Source of the DNA: Microbacterium sp. Leaf288
GTDB lineage: Bacteria; Actinomycetota; Actinomycetes; Actinomycetales; Microbacteriaceae
NCBI RefSeq assembly: GCF_001422925.1
Contig: NZ_LMNI01000012.1
Span: forward strand, 871,464 to 935,463
DNA: 64,000 nt
Direction of reading: 5' to 3'
Each line of letters begins with the position of its first letter. Within the stretch, counting starts at the first letter, position 1. The notes under the pieces are model-generated. The model saw only the letters and a program-made list of their open reading frames with translations. It was not told the origin of the DNA and did no database searches. The position numbers and the translations under genes are program-made. Of the stretch, positions 42,456 through 51,502 are shown one piece after another.

Positions 42456-42605
42456 ACGCTCGCTAACACTTGTGCAGACCGGTCGATCTGCGGTGGATGG
42501 GATTCGGTGCGGCGACACGCCAATACAGGCGCAACGCACCAAAGATCAAGCATACGTGATAGTGGATGCCTCGGCAAATGACCGCGGTGCCGTCACGGCT
42601 CGCAC

Positions 42606-44870
42606 TCAGGAACGCCGGCGGCGCACCACGGTGATGAGCACGACCGCGGCTCCTCCGATGAGCAGCGCCCCGCCCACCGCGATGGCCCACCACGGCACCG
42701 TGGTGCCGGTGGCCGGCAGCGCGCCGCCGCCGGTCGCGAGCGCGTCGGCGGTGAGCGTGTTGGTCACGGTCACGATGACCCGGGTCTCGGCGTCTTCGAC
42801 GACGAAGCTCGCCGGTGCGATCTCGACGTCGCCCCATGTGCCGTCCTCCGGGTCCGCGGGCGCGTCCTCCGTCACGCTGCAGGTCGCTCCCACGGCGATG
42901 TCGTCGACCGCGAAGGGCTCCGTCGTCGTAGCGGTCCACGAGCCGCCGGCGGCCTCGCTGCCCTCCGCCGTGCACGACCAGGTGCCGCCGAAGGAATCGT
43001 CGAAGCCGACGCCGTCCGGATCGTCGACGACTTTGACGATGTCGAACCCGCCGAGTACCGGGTCGGGGACGAACGTGTTGGTGACCACGAACGTCAGCGG
43101 CTCCTGGGCGGACGCTGCGGTGATGGTCACGGATGGCGGATCGATGACCGGGGCCGACCAGCTGCCGCCGTCGGGATCGCTGGGCGCGATCTCGGCGACG
43201 GTGCATGTCGCGCCGACAAGCGCTTCGATCGGCTCCGTCGTCTGCCCCGCCTGCAGCAACCACTCGCCGTCGCCGATCGCCTCGCCTGCGAGCGTGCACG
43301 ACCAGGTGCCAGTGAACGTCGCATCCGGTGCGCCCTCGCCCTCCACCGACTTCTCGATCGTGAACGCCCCGCGCACGAGCGCATTGGTGACGGTGAAGGT
43401 GAACTGGACGGGATCGTCCGAAGCCGGCACGACGAACTGCGGAGGCGACGGATCCCAGACCGGCGTCTGCCACAGGAAGTAGGTGGGAGCGAGCACCGGA
43501 CCGACGAGAACCAACGGCGCGACCGCGCGCGAGCCCACGCCGATCGACTCGTGGATGACACAGGACGCGCCGACCGGCAGCCCGTCCACCACTTCGGACT
43601 CGCCGGGTGCGACGTACCACTCCGTCACGAACTTGCCGCCGTCCTCAGGCAGCTGGCACACGACCGTGCCGTAGAACAGCACGCCTTCGGGAAGGAGGGC
43701 GGCATCCTCCGCCGAGATCTCCTTGGCGATCGTGACCGATCCCGTCACCAGCGGAACGATCGGCTCGGGGATGCAGTCGAACGGCGGGTCGATCCACGGA
43801 TAGTTGTGGTGCTCGTTGCCCACGCCGTCCATGACGATCGTGCCGTTCGTGTAGAGGCGGCCGTTGGTGCTCGCGGTCACGCGCATCGCCGGCTGGTCGT
43901 CGGCAGGATCGGCCGCGGGCAGCAGGATGGAGCCGAGCACCTGCGACGGCCCGGCGACGTGCAGCGAGGCCGCGGAGACGAAGTTCCACAGAGTGCGCTG
44001 CGCCACGGTCCCGAAGTCCGCGGAGGTCGGGGCGTCGACACGGACGCCGTTGTCGCTGAAGTAGTAGGGCGCCCAGCTCGCGGCGCCGGAGCCTGTCACG
44101 TTGATCACGACGGACGCCCCGTCGGGAATCCCGGTGAAGTGGATCTCGGGATTGGCGGCGAGGGCGGCCGACGTGACCGTGAATACCTGCTGGGCGGCCG
44201 CCCCGTCACCGACGAAGTCGATCACGGTGAACGCCGCGGTCACCGTCCCGGTCGCAGCGAGCGCCGCGTACTCGGCCGACATCGTGGTGATCTCTGTGCC
44301 CCACGTCGACCAGTTCGCCGTCGCATCCGCGCCCAGGTCCTGCGTGAGCGTGCCGTTGTTGAGCCGGTAGCGCGAGCCATCGGTCTCGTAGTCGGGAGTC
44401 GTGATGCCGCCGACGTCGACGTTGCCGCCGACGAGCTCGTTCGCGGCGTTGCGTGCGTTCGCGCCGACGTCGAGCACGGTGCCGGCACCGACCGACACGT
44501 CGCCCCCGACCGCGAGCATGGTCTCGCCGGGGCTGGGCACGACACCCGAACCCACCCCGACCCAGCCGACGTTGAAGGTGCCGCCGGGCGACTTCGTGAA
44601 GTCGGCGTCGCCCTGCACCACCACCAAGCCTTCGGCCTCCGCCGCGCCGGCCTCGGCGCGGAAGTCCTGCCCCGCGTAGATCGCGACGTTGTTGTCTGTC
44701 CAGATCGGGTTCGTGTTGCCCGGTCCCGGGATCGTGCCGGGCGGGCACTCCCCCACGGCGGCGACAGCCGCCGGCGGGTCCGCGAGCGGTGCGACCGCGA
44801 CCACCCCGGCACCGGCCAGCGCGCCGATGGCGACCACCGTCCCGATCCGACGCACACCTGTGTGCAGCAT
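42606..44870 (-). CDS. Large cell-wall-anchored surface protein, choice-of-anchor-A type
   Basis: 754 residues from the ATG at 44870 (MLHTGVRRIGTVVAIGALAG). After the signal peptide comes a domain of the choice-of-anchor-A kind (NVAIYAGQDFRAEAGAAEAEG, GGDVSVGAGTVLDVGANARN, AASLHVAGPSQVLGSILLPA). At least three Ig-like repeats of about 95 residues follow, each ending in a TFVVTNT-like strand (PVQFTFTVTNAL, PLTFVVTNTF, RVIVTVTNTL) and carrying cysteine pairs. The C-terminal sorting signal is LPATG, a helix and RRRRS. It is probably an adhesin or structural wall protein. Its place between infA and dsbA-like genes inside the ribosomal cluster is unusual. Confidence 0.87.
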   Translation of the reverse strand: MLHTGVRRIGTVVAIGALAGAGVVAVAPLADPPAAVAAVGECPPGTIPGPGNTNPIWTDNNVAIYAGQDFRAEAGAAEAEGLVVVQGDADFTKSPGGTFNVGWVGVGSGVVPSPGETMLAVGGDVSVGAGTVLDVGANARNAANELVGGNVDVGGITTPDYETDGSRYRLNNGTLTQDLGADATANWSTWGTEITTMSAEYAALAATGTVTAAFTVIDFVGDGAAAQQVFTVTSAALAANPEIHFTGIPDGASVVINVTGSGAASWAPYYFSDNGVRVDAPTSADFGTVAQRTLWNFVSAASLHVAGPSQVLGSILLPAADPADDQPAMRVTASTNGRLYTNGTIVMDGVGNEHHNYPWIDPPFDCIPEPIVPLVTGSVTIAKEISAEDAALLPEGVLFYGTVVCQLPEDGGKFVTEWYVAPGESEVVDGLPVGASCVIHESIGVGSRAVAPLVLVGPVLAPTYFLWQTPVWDPSPPQFVVPASDDPVQFTFTVTNALVRGAFTIEKSVEGEGAPDATFTGTWSCTLAGEAIGDGEWLLQAGQTTEPIEALVGATCTVAEIAPSDPDGGSWSAPVIDPPSVTITAASAQEPLTFVVTNTFVPDPVLGGFDIVKVVDDPDGVGFDDSFGGTWSCTAEGSEAAGGSWTATTTEPFAVDDIAVGATCSVTEDAPADPEDGTWGDVEIAPASFVVEDAETRVIVTVTNTLTADALATGGGALPATGTTVPWWAIAVGGALLIGGAAVVLITVVRRRRS

Positions 44871-44985
44871 CCGCTCTTCTCCCACTCCCCGTGAGTGCGA
44901 CTCTATTGGCCCGGGGTCGACATCGCGAGGACTCTTCGGCGGATCGATGCGACCTCGTGGTGAGCCTGGGTCGGCGGACGTCAAT

Positions 44986-45019
44986 GGGGACGGATGCTGC
45001 AGCTGCAGCATCCGTCCCC
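44986..45019. terminator. Perfect 34-bp palindrome after the DsbA-like gene
   Basis: The left half GGGGACGGATGCTGCAG (44986-45002) is the exact reverse complement of the right half (45003-45019). It lies just downstream of the DsbA-like stop on the minus strand and before the surface-protein promoter region, so it is a likely terminator for the map-side unit. Confidence 0.8.
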
Positions 45020-45029
45020 CGGAGAGCTT

Positions 45030-45728
45030 CTATTCGAACAGCGTCGCGAGCGAGCCGGCGGGCGGCAGCGCCGAGTTCGCGATGACCTGGCCGTTGACCG
45101 TGATGGTCGGGGTGCCGATACCGGAGGAGCCCGGCTGGATCGGAGTCTCGGGCGTCATCGCGGTGACGAAGCCGGCGTAGGTGCCGTCATTGACGCACGA
45201 GTCGATGCCCGTGACGCCGACGCCCGAGGCGATGTCGAGGATCTCGTTGTTCGTGAGACCCTTCGAGCCTTCGGAGGGCTGGTTCTCGAACATGGACTGC
45301 AGGAACGGCAGCGACGCGTCGGCGTCGGCGACGGCGACGCAGTAGGCGGCGTTCGCGGCGCGGGTCGAGTACTGGGTGCCGCTCGACTGGCCGTCGAGGA
45401 TCGAGATCGGGTGGATCTCGAGAGTCATGCTGCCGTCGTCGACCATGCTCTGGATCTCGGCGCCGTAGACCTGCTCGAACTGGTTGCAGACGGGGCACAT
45501 GAAGTCGACGTAGGTGCCGAGGGTGTCCTCGCCCGTGCCGACGACGATCGCGCCGGTCTCGCTGTCGATGTTCGACGCCGACGGCGTGTTCACCTCAGTC
45601 GGCAGCGGCTTGGGCGTCGCCGCATTGTTCAGGGTGACCACGAGCACGGTGACGAGCACGAGCGCCACCACGACGCCCAGGGTCACCCAGATCGCGAACC
45701 AGTTGGTCTTGCGGGACGTCTGTGCCAT
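45030..45728 (-). CDS. DsbA-like thioredoxin-fold protein, membrane-anchored
   Basis: 232 residues, ATG at 45728. One N-terminal helix (FAIWVTLGVVVALVLVTVLVV) anchors it. The outer domain has TLGTYVDFMCPVCNQFEQVY with a CPVC redox motif, a helical insert containing two more Cys (AAYCVAVAD, GIDSCVND), and the cis-Pro region SGIGTPTITVNGQ. It probably catalyses or reduces disulfides in exported proteins, such as the Cys-rich surface proteins encoded nearby. It follows map by 10 bases and so is likely cotranscribed with secY-adk-map. Confidence 0.9.
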   Translation of the reverse strand: MAQTSRKTNWFAIWVTLGVVVALVLVTVLVVTLNNAATPKPLPTEVNTPSASNIDSETGAIVVGTGEDTLGTYVDFMCPVCNQFEQVYGAEIQSMVDDGSMTLEIHPISILDGQSSGTQYSTRAANAAYCVAVADADASLPFLQSMFENQPSEGSKGLTNNEILDIASGVGVTGIDSCVNDGTYAGFVTAMTPETPIQPGSSGIGTPTITVNGQVIANSALPPAGSLATLFE

Positions 45729-45738
45729 GTGGAGCCTC

Positions 45739-46596
45739 CTAGGCGATCTCGCGCGGGGTCACGCCGAAGGGCGCAAGGCCCGCGGCGCCGCCGTCGGGTG
45801 CGGTGAGCACCCAGATTCCGTCTTCGTGAACGGCGACGCTGTGCTCCCAGTGGGAGCCGGCGGTGCCGTCGATCGTGGAGACCGTCCATCCGTCGTCCTC
45901 GACGAACGTGGCCTGGTCGCCGATCACGACCATGGGCTCGATGGCGAGCACCAGTCCGGGCCGCACCTCGGGGCCGGGGTCGGCGACGCGGTAGTTGAAC
46001 ACCGAGGGCGACTCGTGCATCTTGCGACCGATGCCGTGGCCGACGTACTCGCGCAGAATGCCGTACGTGCCGGCAGACCCGTCCGAAGAGCGCGGCGAGT
46101 TGGCTTCGATGTACTCCTCGATAGCCGTGCCGACCTCGCCGATGTGCTTCGCGGTCGCGAGCGCGGCGATGCCGGCCCACAGCGACCCCTCGGTCACGTC
46201 CGAAAGCTGCTGCCGCGCCGCGACGACGTCGGGGCGGCTGTCGTCCGGGAGGACGAACGTGAACGCGGAGTCCCCGTTCCAGCCCTTGTACTCGGCGCCG
46301 GCGTCCACGGACAGGATGTCGCCGGGCGCGAGCACCCGGTCGCCGGGGATGCCGTGGACGACCTCCTCGTTGACCGAGGCGCAGATGGTGTGGCGGTACC
46401 CGCGCACCATCTGGAAGTTGGACTTCGCGCCTCGGCCGGTGATGAGAGCGGATGCCGCGGCATCCAGCTCCGCCGTCGTCACGCCGGGGGCGATCAGGCT
46501 GCGGGCGGCGTCGAGCGCGGCGGCCGTGATGAGCCCGGGCTCCACCATCGCCCGCAGCTGGGCGGGCGACTTGTAGATCGAACGGCGGAGCGACAC
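45739..46596 (-). CDS. map: Methionine aminopeptidase, type I
   Basis: 285 residues from a GTG at 46596, four bases after the adk stop. Metal ligands are visible: Asp in SVDAGAEYKGW, Asp in NGDSAFTF, His in YVGHGIGRKMHE, Glu in LAIEPMVV and Glu in HWEHSVAVHE; the substrate-binding His is in VHGIPGDR. It removes the initiator methionine from new proteins. No Shine-Dalgarno is evident, so translation probably depends on ribosomes finishing adk. The order secY-adk-map is standard. Confidence 0.96.
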   Translation of the reverse strand: MSLRRSIYKSPAQLRAMVEPGLITAAALDAARSLIAPGVTTAELDAAASALITGRGAKSNFQMVRGYRHTICASVNEEVVHGIPGDRVLAPGDILSVDAGAEYKGWNGDSAFTFVLPDDSRPDVVAARQQLSDVTEGSLWAGIAALATAKHIGEVGTAIEEYIEANSPRSSDGSAGTYGILREYVGHGIGRKMHESPSVFNYRVADPGPEVRPGLVLAIEPMVVIGDQATFVEDDGWTVSTIDGTAGSHWEHSVAVHEDGIWVLTAPDGGAAGLAPFGVTPREIA

Positions 46597-46600
46597 GGGA

Positions 46601-47194
46601 TCAGGCGACGGGGACGCGGACGAGCCCGCGCGCCTCGAGGGCGGAGACGATCCGCTCGGTGATCTCGTCGAGGGTGCCCACACCGTCGACCGGCACGACG
46701 AGGTCGCGCGTCTCGTACACGCCGAGGATGGGCGCCGTCTCGCGTTCGTAGATCGCCAGGCGGTTCGCGATGACCTCCTCGGTGTCATCGCTGCGTCCCT
46801 GCTCGGCAGCACGGCCCGCGATGCGCGAGATGCTCTCCTCACGCGGCACATCGAGCAGGATCACGGCGTCCAGCTCCTCGTCGCGTCCTTCGAGGAACTC
46901 GTCGAGGTGCATGACCTGGGCCACGTTTCGGGGGTAGCCGTCGAGCAGGAAGCCGCCTTCGGCGTCGCCCTGCGAGAGACGCTCACGCACCACGGCGCTG
47001 GTCAGCTCGTCGGGGACCAGGTCGCCCGCCTCGATGATGGCCTTGACCTGGCTGCCGAGGTCCGAGCCATCGGCGACGGCGGCGCGGAACACGTCGCCCG
47101 TCGAGATGGCCGGGACGCCGAACGCCTCGGCGATGCGGATGCCCTGCGTGCCCTTGCCCGAACCCTGCGGGCCGACGATCAGAAGTCGCGTCAT
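46601..47194 (-). CDS. adk: Adenylate kinase
   Basis: 197 residues; the ATG at 47194 overlaps the secY stop (ATGA). The P-loop is LLIVGPQGSGKGTQ; the AMP site has AISTGDVFRAAV and GFLLDGYPRNVAQ; the lid region is short (GRAAEQGRSDDTEEVIANRL), as in actinobacterial short-type enzymes, with no zinc cysteines. It interconverts ATP + AMP and 2 ADP. The tight coupling to secY and map is conserved among actinobacteria. Confidence 0.96.
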   Translation of the reverse strand: MTRLLIVGPQGSGKGTQGIRIAEAFGVPAISTGDVFRAAVADGSDLGSQVKAIIEAGDLVPDELTSAVVRERLSQGDAEGGFLLDGYPRNVAQVMHLDEFLEGRDEELDAVILLDVPREESISRIAGRAAEQGRSDDTEEVIANRLAIYERETAPILGVYETRDLVVPVDGVGTLDEITERIVSALEARGLVRVPVA

Positions 47195-48513
47195 CGGAGG
47201 AGCCCTTCGTAGTGGCGCTGCTGCAGCTGCGCGTCGATCTGCTTCACCGTCTCGAGACCCACGCCGACGATGATCAGGATCGAGGCGCCGCCGAACGGGA
47301 AGTTCTGGTTGGCGCCGACCGTCGCGAGGGCGATGAGTGGCAGGAGCGCGATCAGACCGAGGTAGATCGAGCCCGGGAGGGTGATGCGCGTGAGCACGTA
47401 GTCCAGGTACTCCGCCGTGGGCCGTCCGGCACGGATGCCGGGGATGAAGCCGCCGTACTTCTTCATGTTGTCGGCGACCTCGACCGGGTTGAACGTGATC
47501 GCGACGTAGAAGTAGGTGAAACCGACGATGAGGAGGAAGTACAGCGCCATGTACAGCGGGTGGTCGCCGCGCACGAGGTACAGCTGGATCCAGGCGACCC
47601 AGGCCGGAACCTCTTCGCCCGCCTGCGGCTGGTTGAACTGCGCGATGAGCGCCGGGATGTACAGCAGCGATGAGGCGAAGATGACGGGCACGACGCCGGC
47701 CATGTTGACCTTGATCGGGATGTACGTGTTCGTGCCGCCGTATGTGCGGCGTCCGACCATGCGCTTGGCGTACTGGACCGGGATGCGGCGCTGCGACTGC
47801 TCGACGAAGACGACGAGCGCGACGACGACGATGCCGACGGCCAGGACGAGCAGGAAGACCTCGAAGCCCTTGGACTGCCAGATCGCCCACATCGAGGCAG
47901 GGAACGCTGCGGCGATCGAGGTGAAGATCAGCAGCGACATGCCGTTGCCGATGCCGCGCTCGGTGACGAGCTCGGCGAACCACATGATGAGGCCGGTGCC
48001 GGCGGTCATCGTGATGATCATGAGCAGCTGAGCCCACCACACGTCGTTCGTGAGGAGGTTCTCGCACTCGGGAACACCGGTGGTCCCGAAGAGCTGGCCG
48101 CTGCGGGCGACGGTGACGAGCGTGGTCGACTGGAGCAGTGCGAGCGCGATCGTGAGGTAGCGCGTGTACTGCGTCAGCCTGGCCTGGCCCGCCTGGCCCT
48201 CCTTGTAGAGGGTCTCGAAGTGCGGGATGACGACGCGCAGCAGCTGCACGATGATCGTCGCCGTGATGTACGGCATGACGCCGAGGGCGAAGATCGACAG
48301 CTGGAGGAGGGCGCCGCCGGAGAAGAGGTTCACCAGCGAAAGGAGGCCCTCGGTGCCGGCGGACTGCCGCAGACACGACTGCACGTTCGGGAAGTCGACG
48401 AACGGCGCAGGAACGTGCGCGCCGAAGCGGTACAGGGCGATGATCGCCAGGGTGAATGCGATCTTCCGCCGAAGGTCGGGTGTGCGGAAGATCCGCGCGA
48501 TGGCGCTGAACAA
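47191..48513 (-). CDS. secY: Preprotein translocase channel subunit SecY
   Basis: 440 residues with ten predicted transmembrane helices. Conserved parts are FRTPDLRRKIAFTLAIIALY, FALGVMPYITATIIVQLL, YTRYLTIALALLQS, ERGIGNGMSLLIF, RRIPVQYAKRMVGRRTYGG, INMAGVVPVIFASSLL-like VNMAGVVPVIFASSLL, and GGFIPGIRAGRPTAEYL. It forms the protein-conducting channel for Sec export and membrane insertion. A perfect hairpin (48571-48602) separates it from rplO, so it probably has its own promoter within 48514-48570. Confidence 0.97.
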   Translation of the reverse strand: MFSAIARIFRTPDLRRKIAFTLAIIALYRFGAHVPAPFVDFPNVQSCLRQSAGTEGLLSLVNLFSGGALLQLSIFALGVMPYITATIIVQLLRVVIPHFETLYKEGQAGQARLTQYTRYLTIALALLQSTTLVTVARSGQLFGTTGVPECENLLTNDVWWAQLLMIITMTAGTGLIMWFAELVTERGIGNGMSLLIFTSIAAAFPASMWAIWQSKGFEVFLLVLAVGIVVVALVVFVEQSQRRIPVQYAKRMVGRRTYGGTNTYIPIKVNMAGVVPVIFASSLLYIPALIAQFNQPQAGEEVPAWVAWIQLYLVRGDHPLYMALYFLLIVGFTYFYVAITFNPVEVADNMKKYGGFIPGIRAGRPTAEYLDYVLTRITLPGSIYLGLIALLPLIALATVGANQNFPFGGASILIIVGVGLETVKQIDAQLQQRHYEGLLR

Positions 48514-48570
48514 GAGGATTCCTCCAGAGGGGGCGTCGGCACGCAGACGTACCGACGTCCAGGGTAACCC

Positions 48571-48602
48571 AGTGGGGGCCGGAGCAAGCTCCGGCCCCCA
48601 CT
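48571..48602. terminator. Perfect 14-bp hairpin between rplO and secY
   Basis: AGTGGGGGCCGGAG (48571-48584) and CTCCGGCCCCCACT (48589-48602) enclose a CAAG loop directly after the rplO stop. This is a strong candidate end of the ribosomal spc-type unit before the secY-adk-map unit. Confidence 0.8.
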
Positions 48603-48611
48603 GTGTGCGTA

Positions 48612-49241
48612 TTACTTGACGGCGCCGCCCGCGGCGACGATCTTCTGCTCGGCCGAAGCCGAGACCTTGTCGACCGACACGTTGAGCTTCACCGAGATGT
48701 CGCCGGTGCCGAGCACCTTGACCTTCTCGTTCTTGCGCACTGCACCCTTGGCGACCAGGTCGCCGATGGTGACGTCGCCACCAGCGGGGTACAGCTCCGC
48801 GAGCTTGTCCAGGTTCACGACCTGGTACTCGACGCGGAACGGGTTCTTGAAGCCGCGGAGCTTCGGGGTGCGCATGTGCAGCGGCATCTGCCCACCCTCG
48901 AAGCCGACCTTGACCTGGTAGCGGGCCTTCGTACCCTTGGTACCGCGACCCGCCGTCTTGCCCTTCGAGCCCTCACCGCGACCGACACGGGTCTTCGCGG
49001 TGTTGGAGCCGGGGACCGGACGAAGGTGGTGCACCTTGAGCACGCCCGGGCGCGAAGCCGGAGCATCCTTCTTGGGAGCAGCCTTCTTCGCCGGCGCAGC
49101 CTTCTTCGCGGGGGCCTTCTCAGCCTTGTCCGCCTTGGCGGCGGACGCCTTCGCGGGGGCCTTCTTCTCGGCGGCAGCCTTGGGAGCAGCAGCCTTCTTC
49201 GGGGCCTTCTCGGCCTCGACGGCGTCGTTCTTCTCAGCCAT
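48612..49241 (-). CDS. rplO: Ribosomal protein uL15 with long Lys/Ala-rich N-terminal extension
   Basis: 209 residues, against ~145 usual. The core begins near residue 66 (VLKVHHLRPVPGSNTAKTRVGRG, read in parts) and contains GRGEGSKGKTAGRGTKG, GFEGGQMPLHMRTPKLRG and the C-terminal VTIGDLVAKGAVRK. The first ~63 residues are histone-H1-like Lys/Ala/Pro repeats (KAPAKKAAPAKKAAPKK). L15 is a late-assembly 23S-binding protein; the extension could add nonspecific RNA or DNA contact. It ends the rplN-to-rplO unit and is followed by a strong hairpin. Confidence 0.95.
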   Translation of the reverse strand: MAEKNDAVEAEKAPKKAAAPKAAAEKKAPAKASAAKADKAEKAPAKKAAPAKKAAPKKDAPASRPGVLKVHHLRPVPGSNTAKTRVGRGEGSKGKTAGRGTKGTKARYQVKVGFEGGQMPLHMRTPKLRGFKNPFRVEYQVVNLDKLAELYPAGGDVTIGDLVAKGAVRKNEKVKVLGTGDISVKLNVSVDKVSASAEQKIVAAGGAVK

Positions 49242-49426
49242 CAGTCGATCTCCTCAACCTTCACGAGGTGTGCGACGGTCCGGACGTAGCCGCGCGTCTG
49301 CGCGTCGTCGGGGCGGACGACCGAGTCGCCGATCCGCTTCAGACCGAGCGAACGCAGCGTGTCACGCTGGTTCTGCTTCTCGCTCACCTTGGACTTGACC
49401 TGCGTAACCTTCAGGCGCGCAGCCAT
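49241..49426 (-). CDS. rpmD: Ribosomal protein uL30
   Basis: 61 residues, ATG at 49426. The short-form L30 reads LKVTQVKSKVSEKQNQRDTL, SLGLKRIGDSVVRPDDAQTR and VRTVAHLVKVEE. Start and stop overlap by one base with rpsE and rplO respectively, so translation of the three is coupled. It binds domain II of 23S rRNA. Confidence 0.97.
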   Translation of the reverse strand: MAARLKVTQVKSKVSEKQNQRDTLRSLGLKRIGDSVVRPDDAQTRGYVRTVAHLVKVEEID

Positions 49427-50118
49427 CAGACACCTGCCTTCGCAGCGGCCGCGGCCTCAGCCTCGGCACGGACGAGACGGGCGGGGGCGACCTGGTCGAA
49501 GTCGAGACCGCGACGCGCGGCGACCGCACGGGGCTCCTCGAGCTGCTTCAGGGCCTCCACCGTCGCGTGGACGATGTTGATCGTGTTCGACGAGCCGAGC
49601 GACTTCGACAGCACGTCGTGGATACCGGCGCACTCGAGGACGGCACGCACCGGGCCACCGGCGATGACACCGGTACCGGCGGCGGCGGGGCGCAGCAGCA
49701 CCACACCGGCAGCGGCCTCACCCTGCACGGGGTGCGGGATGGTCGAGCCGACACGCGGCACGCGGAAGAAGTTGCGCTTGGCCTCTTCGACACCCTTCGA
49801 GATCGCCAGCGGCACCTCGCGGGCCTTGCCGTAGCCGACGCCCACCACACCGTTGCCGTCGCCGACGACGACGAGCGCGGTGAAGCTGAAGCGACGACCA
49901 CCCTTGACGACCTTCGACACGCGGTTGATGGTGACGACGCGCTCGAGGAACTGGCTCTCGTTGCGATCGCGACCACCGCGGTCACCGCGGGTCTGGTTGC
50001 GCTCGCGCCCACCGCGGCGCGGCTCGCGCTCGCGCTCGGCGGGAGCCGTCGCGGCGGCGTCGGCCGGAGCCTCGGCAGCAGCCTGCTCGGTCACGATGTT
50101 CTCCTTGTTGTCACTCAC
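49426..50118 (-). CDS. rpsE: Ribosomal protein uS5 with Arg/Gly-rich N-terminal extension
   Basis: 230 residues, ATG at 50118. The core begins near residue 58 (FLERVVTINRVSKVVKGGRR) with GDGNGVVGVGYGKAREVPLA, TIPHPVQGEAAAGVVLLRPA and GIHDVLSKSLGSSN. The first ~55 residues are disordered and Arg/Gly/Asp/Glu-rich (REPRRGGRERNQTRGDRGG). S5 lines the mRNA entry channel together with S3, whose C-terminus here carries a similar tail. It overlaps rplR by four bases. Confidence 0.96.
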   Translation of the reverse strand: MSDNKENIVTEQAAAEAPADAAATAPAEREREPRRGGRERNQTRGDRGGRDRNESQFLERVVTINRVSKVVKGGRRFSFTALVVVGDGNGVVGVGYGKAREVPLAISKGVEEAKRNFFRVPRVGSTIPHPVQGEAAAGVVLLRPAAAGTGVIAGGPVRAVLECAGIHDVLSKSLGSSNTINIVHATVEALKQLEEPRAVAARRGLDFDQVAPARLVRAEAEAAAAAKAGV

Positions 50119-50474
50119 AGGTTCAGACCTCCCTCGCGGGCGCCGTCGGCGATCGCCGCGACACGGCCGGCGTAGCGGTTGCCGCCACGGTCGAACACGA
50201 CGTCCGAGACGCCGGCGGCCTTCGCGCGCTCGGCGACGAGTTCGCCGACCTTGCGGGCCTTGGCGGTCTTGTCACCGTCGAACGTGCGCAGACCGGTCTC
50301 GAGCGTCGAGGCCGATGCCACGGTGTGGCCCTTGCTGTCGTCCACGACCTGCACGAAGACGTGGCGGGCCGAACGGGTGACGACGAGGCGCGGACGCAGC
50401 TCGGTGCCGACGACCTTCTTGCGGAGGCGGGCATGACGGCGCGAACGCGCCTGGGTCTTTGTCTTGACAGCCAT
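50115..50474 (-). CDS. rplR: Ribosomal protein uL18
   Basis: 119 residues with a basic N-terminus (KTKTQARSRRHARLRKKVVG), then RPRLVVTRSARHVFVQVVDD, GHTVASASTLE and the C-terminal FDRGGNRYAGRVAAIADGAR. It binds 5S rRNA together with L5 and brings it to the central protuberance. It sits two bases after rplF and overlaps rpsE. Confidence 0.97.
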   Translation of the reverse strand: MAVKTKTQARSRRHARLRKKVVGTELRPRLVVTRSARHVFVQVVDDSKGHTVASASTLETGLRTFDGDKTAKARKVGELVAERAKAAGVSDVVFDRGGNRYAGRVAAIADGAREGGLNL

Positions 50475-50476
50475 GG

Positions 50477-51013
50477 TTACTTACCACTCTTTCCGGCCTT
50501 GCGACGAACGACCTCGCCGGCATACCGCACACCCTTGCCCTTGTACGGCTCGGGCTTGCGGATCTTGCGGATGTTGGCGGCGACCTCGCCGACCGCCTGC
50601 TTGTCGATGCCGCTCACGGTGACCTTGTTGTTGCCCTCGACGGTCAGGGTGATGCCGGCGGGCGGGTCGACCAGCACCGGGTGCGAGAAGCCGAGGGCGA
50701 ACTCGATCGAGCTGCCCTTCTGCGCGACACGGTAACCCGTGCCGACGACCTCGAGACCCTTGGTGTAGCCCTGGGTGACACCGATGATGTTGTTGTTGAT
50801 GAGCGTGCGGGTCAGGCCGTGCAGCGAACGCGAGGCGCGCTCGTCGTCGGGACGGGTCACGACGACCTGTGCCTCTTCGACCTTGACTTCGATGGGACGG
50901 GCCACGGTGAGCAGGAGCTCGCCCTTGGGGCCCTTGACGGCGACATCCTGGCCATCGACCGAAACGGTCACGCCGGCGGGGATGTCGATCGGAAGACGAC
51001 CGATTCTCGACAT
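50477..51013 (-). CDS. rplF: Ribosomal protein uL6
   Basis: 178 residues, two repeated alpha/beta domains: MSRIGRLPIDIPAGVTVSVD, LHGLTRTLINNNIIGVTQGY, GTGYRVAQKGSSIEFALGFS, and the hallmark C-terminal IRKIRKPEPYKGKGVRYAGE. It contacts the sarcin-ricin loop region and helps factor binding. It follows rpsH by six bases. Confidence 0.97.
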   Translation of the reverse strand: MSRIGRLPIDIPAGVTVSVDGQDVAVKGPKGELLLTVARPIEVKVEEAQVVVTRPDDERASRSLHGLTRTLINNNIIGVTQGYTKGLEVVGTGYRVAQKGSSIEFALGFSHPVLVDPPAGITLTVEGNNKVTVSGIDKQAVGEVAANIRKIRKPEPYKGKGVRYAGEVVRRKAGKSGK

Positions 51014-51019
51014 GTCAGA

Positions 51020-51418
51020 TCACCACACGTAGGCGAGGACTTCCCCACCCACGCCCTTCTGCTCTGCCTGACGGTCCGTGAGAAGACCGGAGGAGGTGGA
51101 CAGGATCGCGACGCCGAGGCCGCCGAGGACGCGGGGGATCTCGGTCGACTTCGCGTACACGCGCAGGCCGGGCTTCGAGACGCGCTTGATGCCGGCGATC
51201 GACCGCTCGCGGTTCGGGCCGTACTTGAGCGTCAGGGTGAGGGTCGAGCCGACGCGGGCGTCGCTGACCTCCCACGCGGAGATGTAGCCCTCCTGCTTGA
51301 GGATCTCGGCGATGTGGGTCTTGAGCTTGGAGCTCGGCAGCGACACGGAGTCGTGGTGCGCCGAGTTCGCGTTGCGCAGACGGGTCAGCATGTCTGCGAC
51401 CGGGTCTGTCATTGTCAT
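51020..51418 (-). CDS. rpsH: Ribosomal protein uS8
   Basis: 132 residues (MTMTDPVADMLTRLRNANSA), with SSKLKTHIAEILKQEGYISA, TLKYGPNRERSIAGIKRVSK and the C-terminal GLGVAILSTSSGLLTDRQA. It is a primary 16S binder. In many bacteria rpsN precedes it; here the 137 bases back to rplE are too short for rpsN and hold only a long hairpin. Confidence 0.97.
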   Translation of the reverse strand: MTMTDPVADMLTRLRNANSAHHDSVSLPSSKLKTHIAEILKQEGYISAWEVSDARVGSTLTLTLKYGPNRERSIAGIKRVSKPGLRVYAKSTEIPRVLGGLGVAILSTSSGLLTDRQAEQKGVGGEVLAYVW

Positions 51419-51502
51419 TTCTTGATTCCTTTGTTCACGAGGTATCGGCAGGCGTTACACGCCGGACGACCTTCCATGATTGCCATGTTCAGTTATGGGA
51501 TC

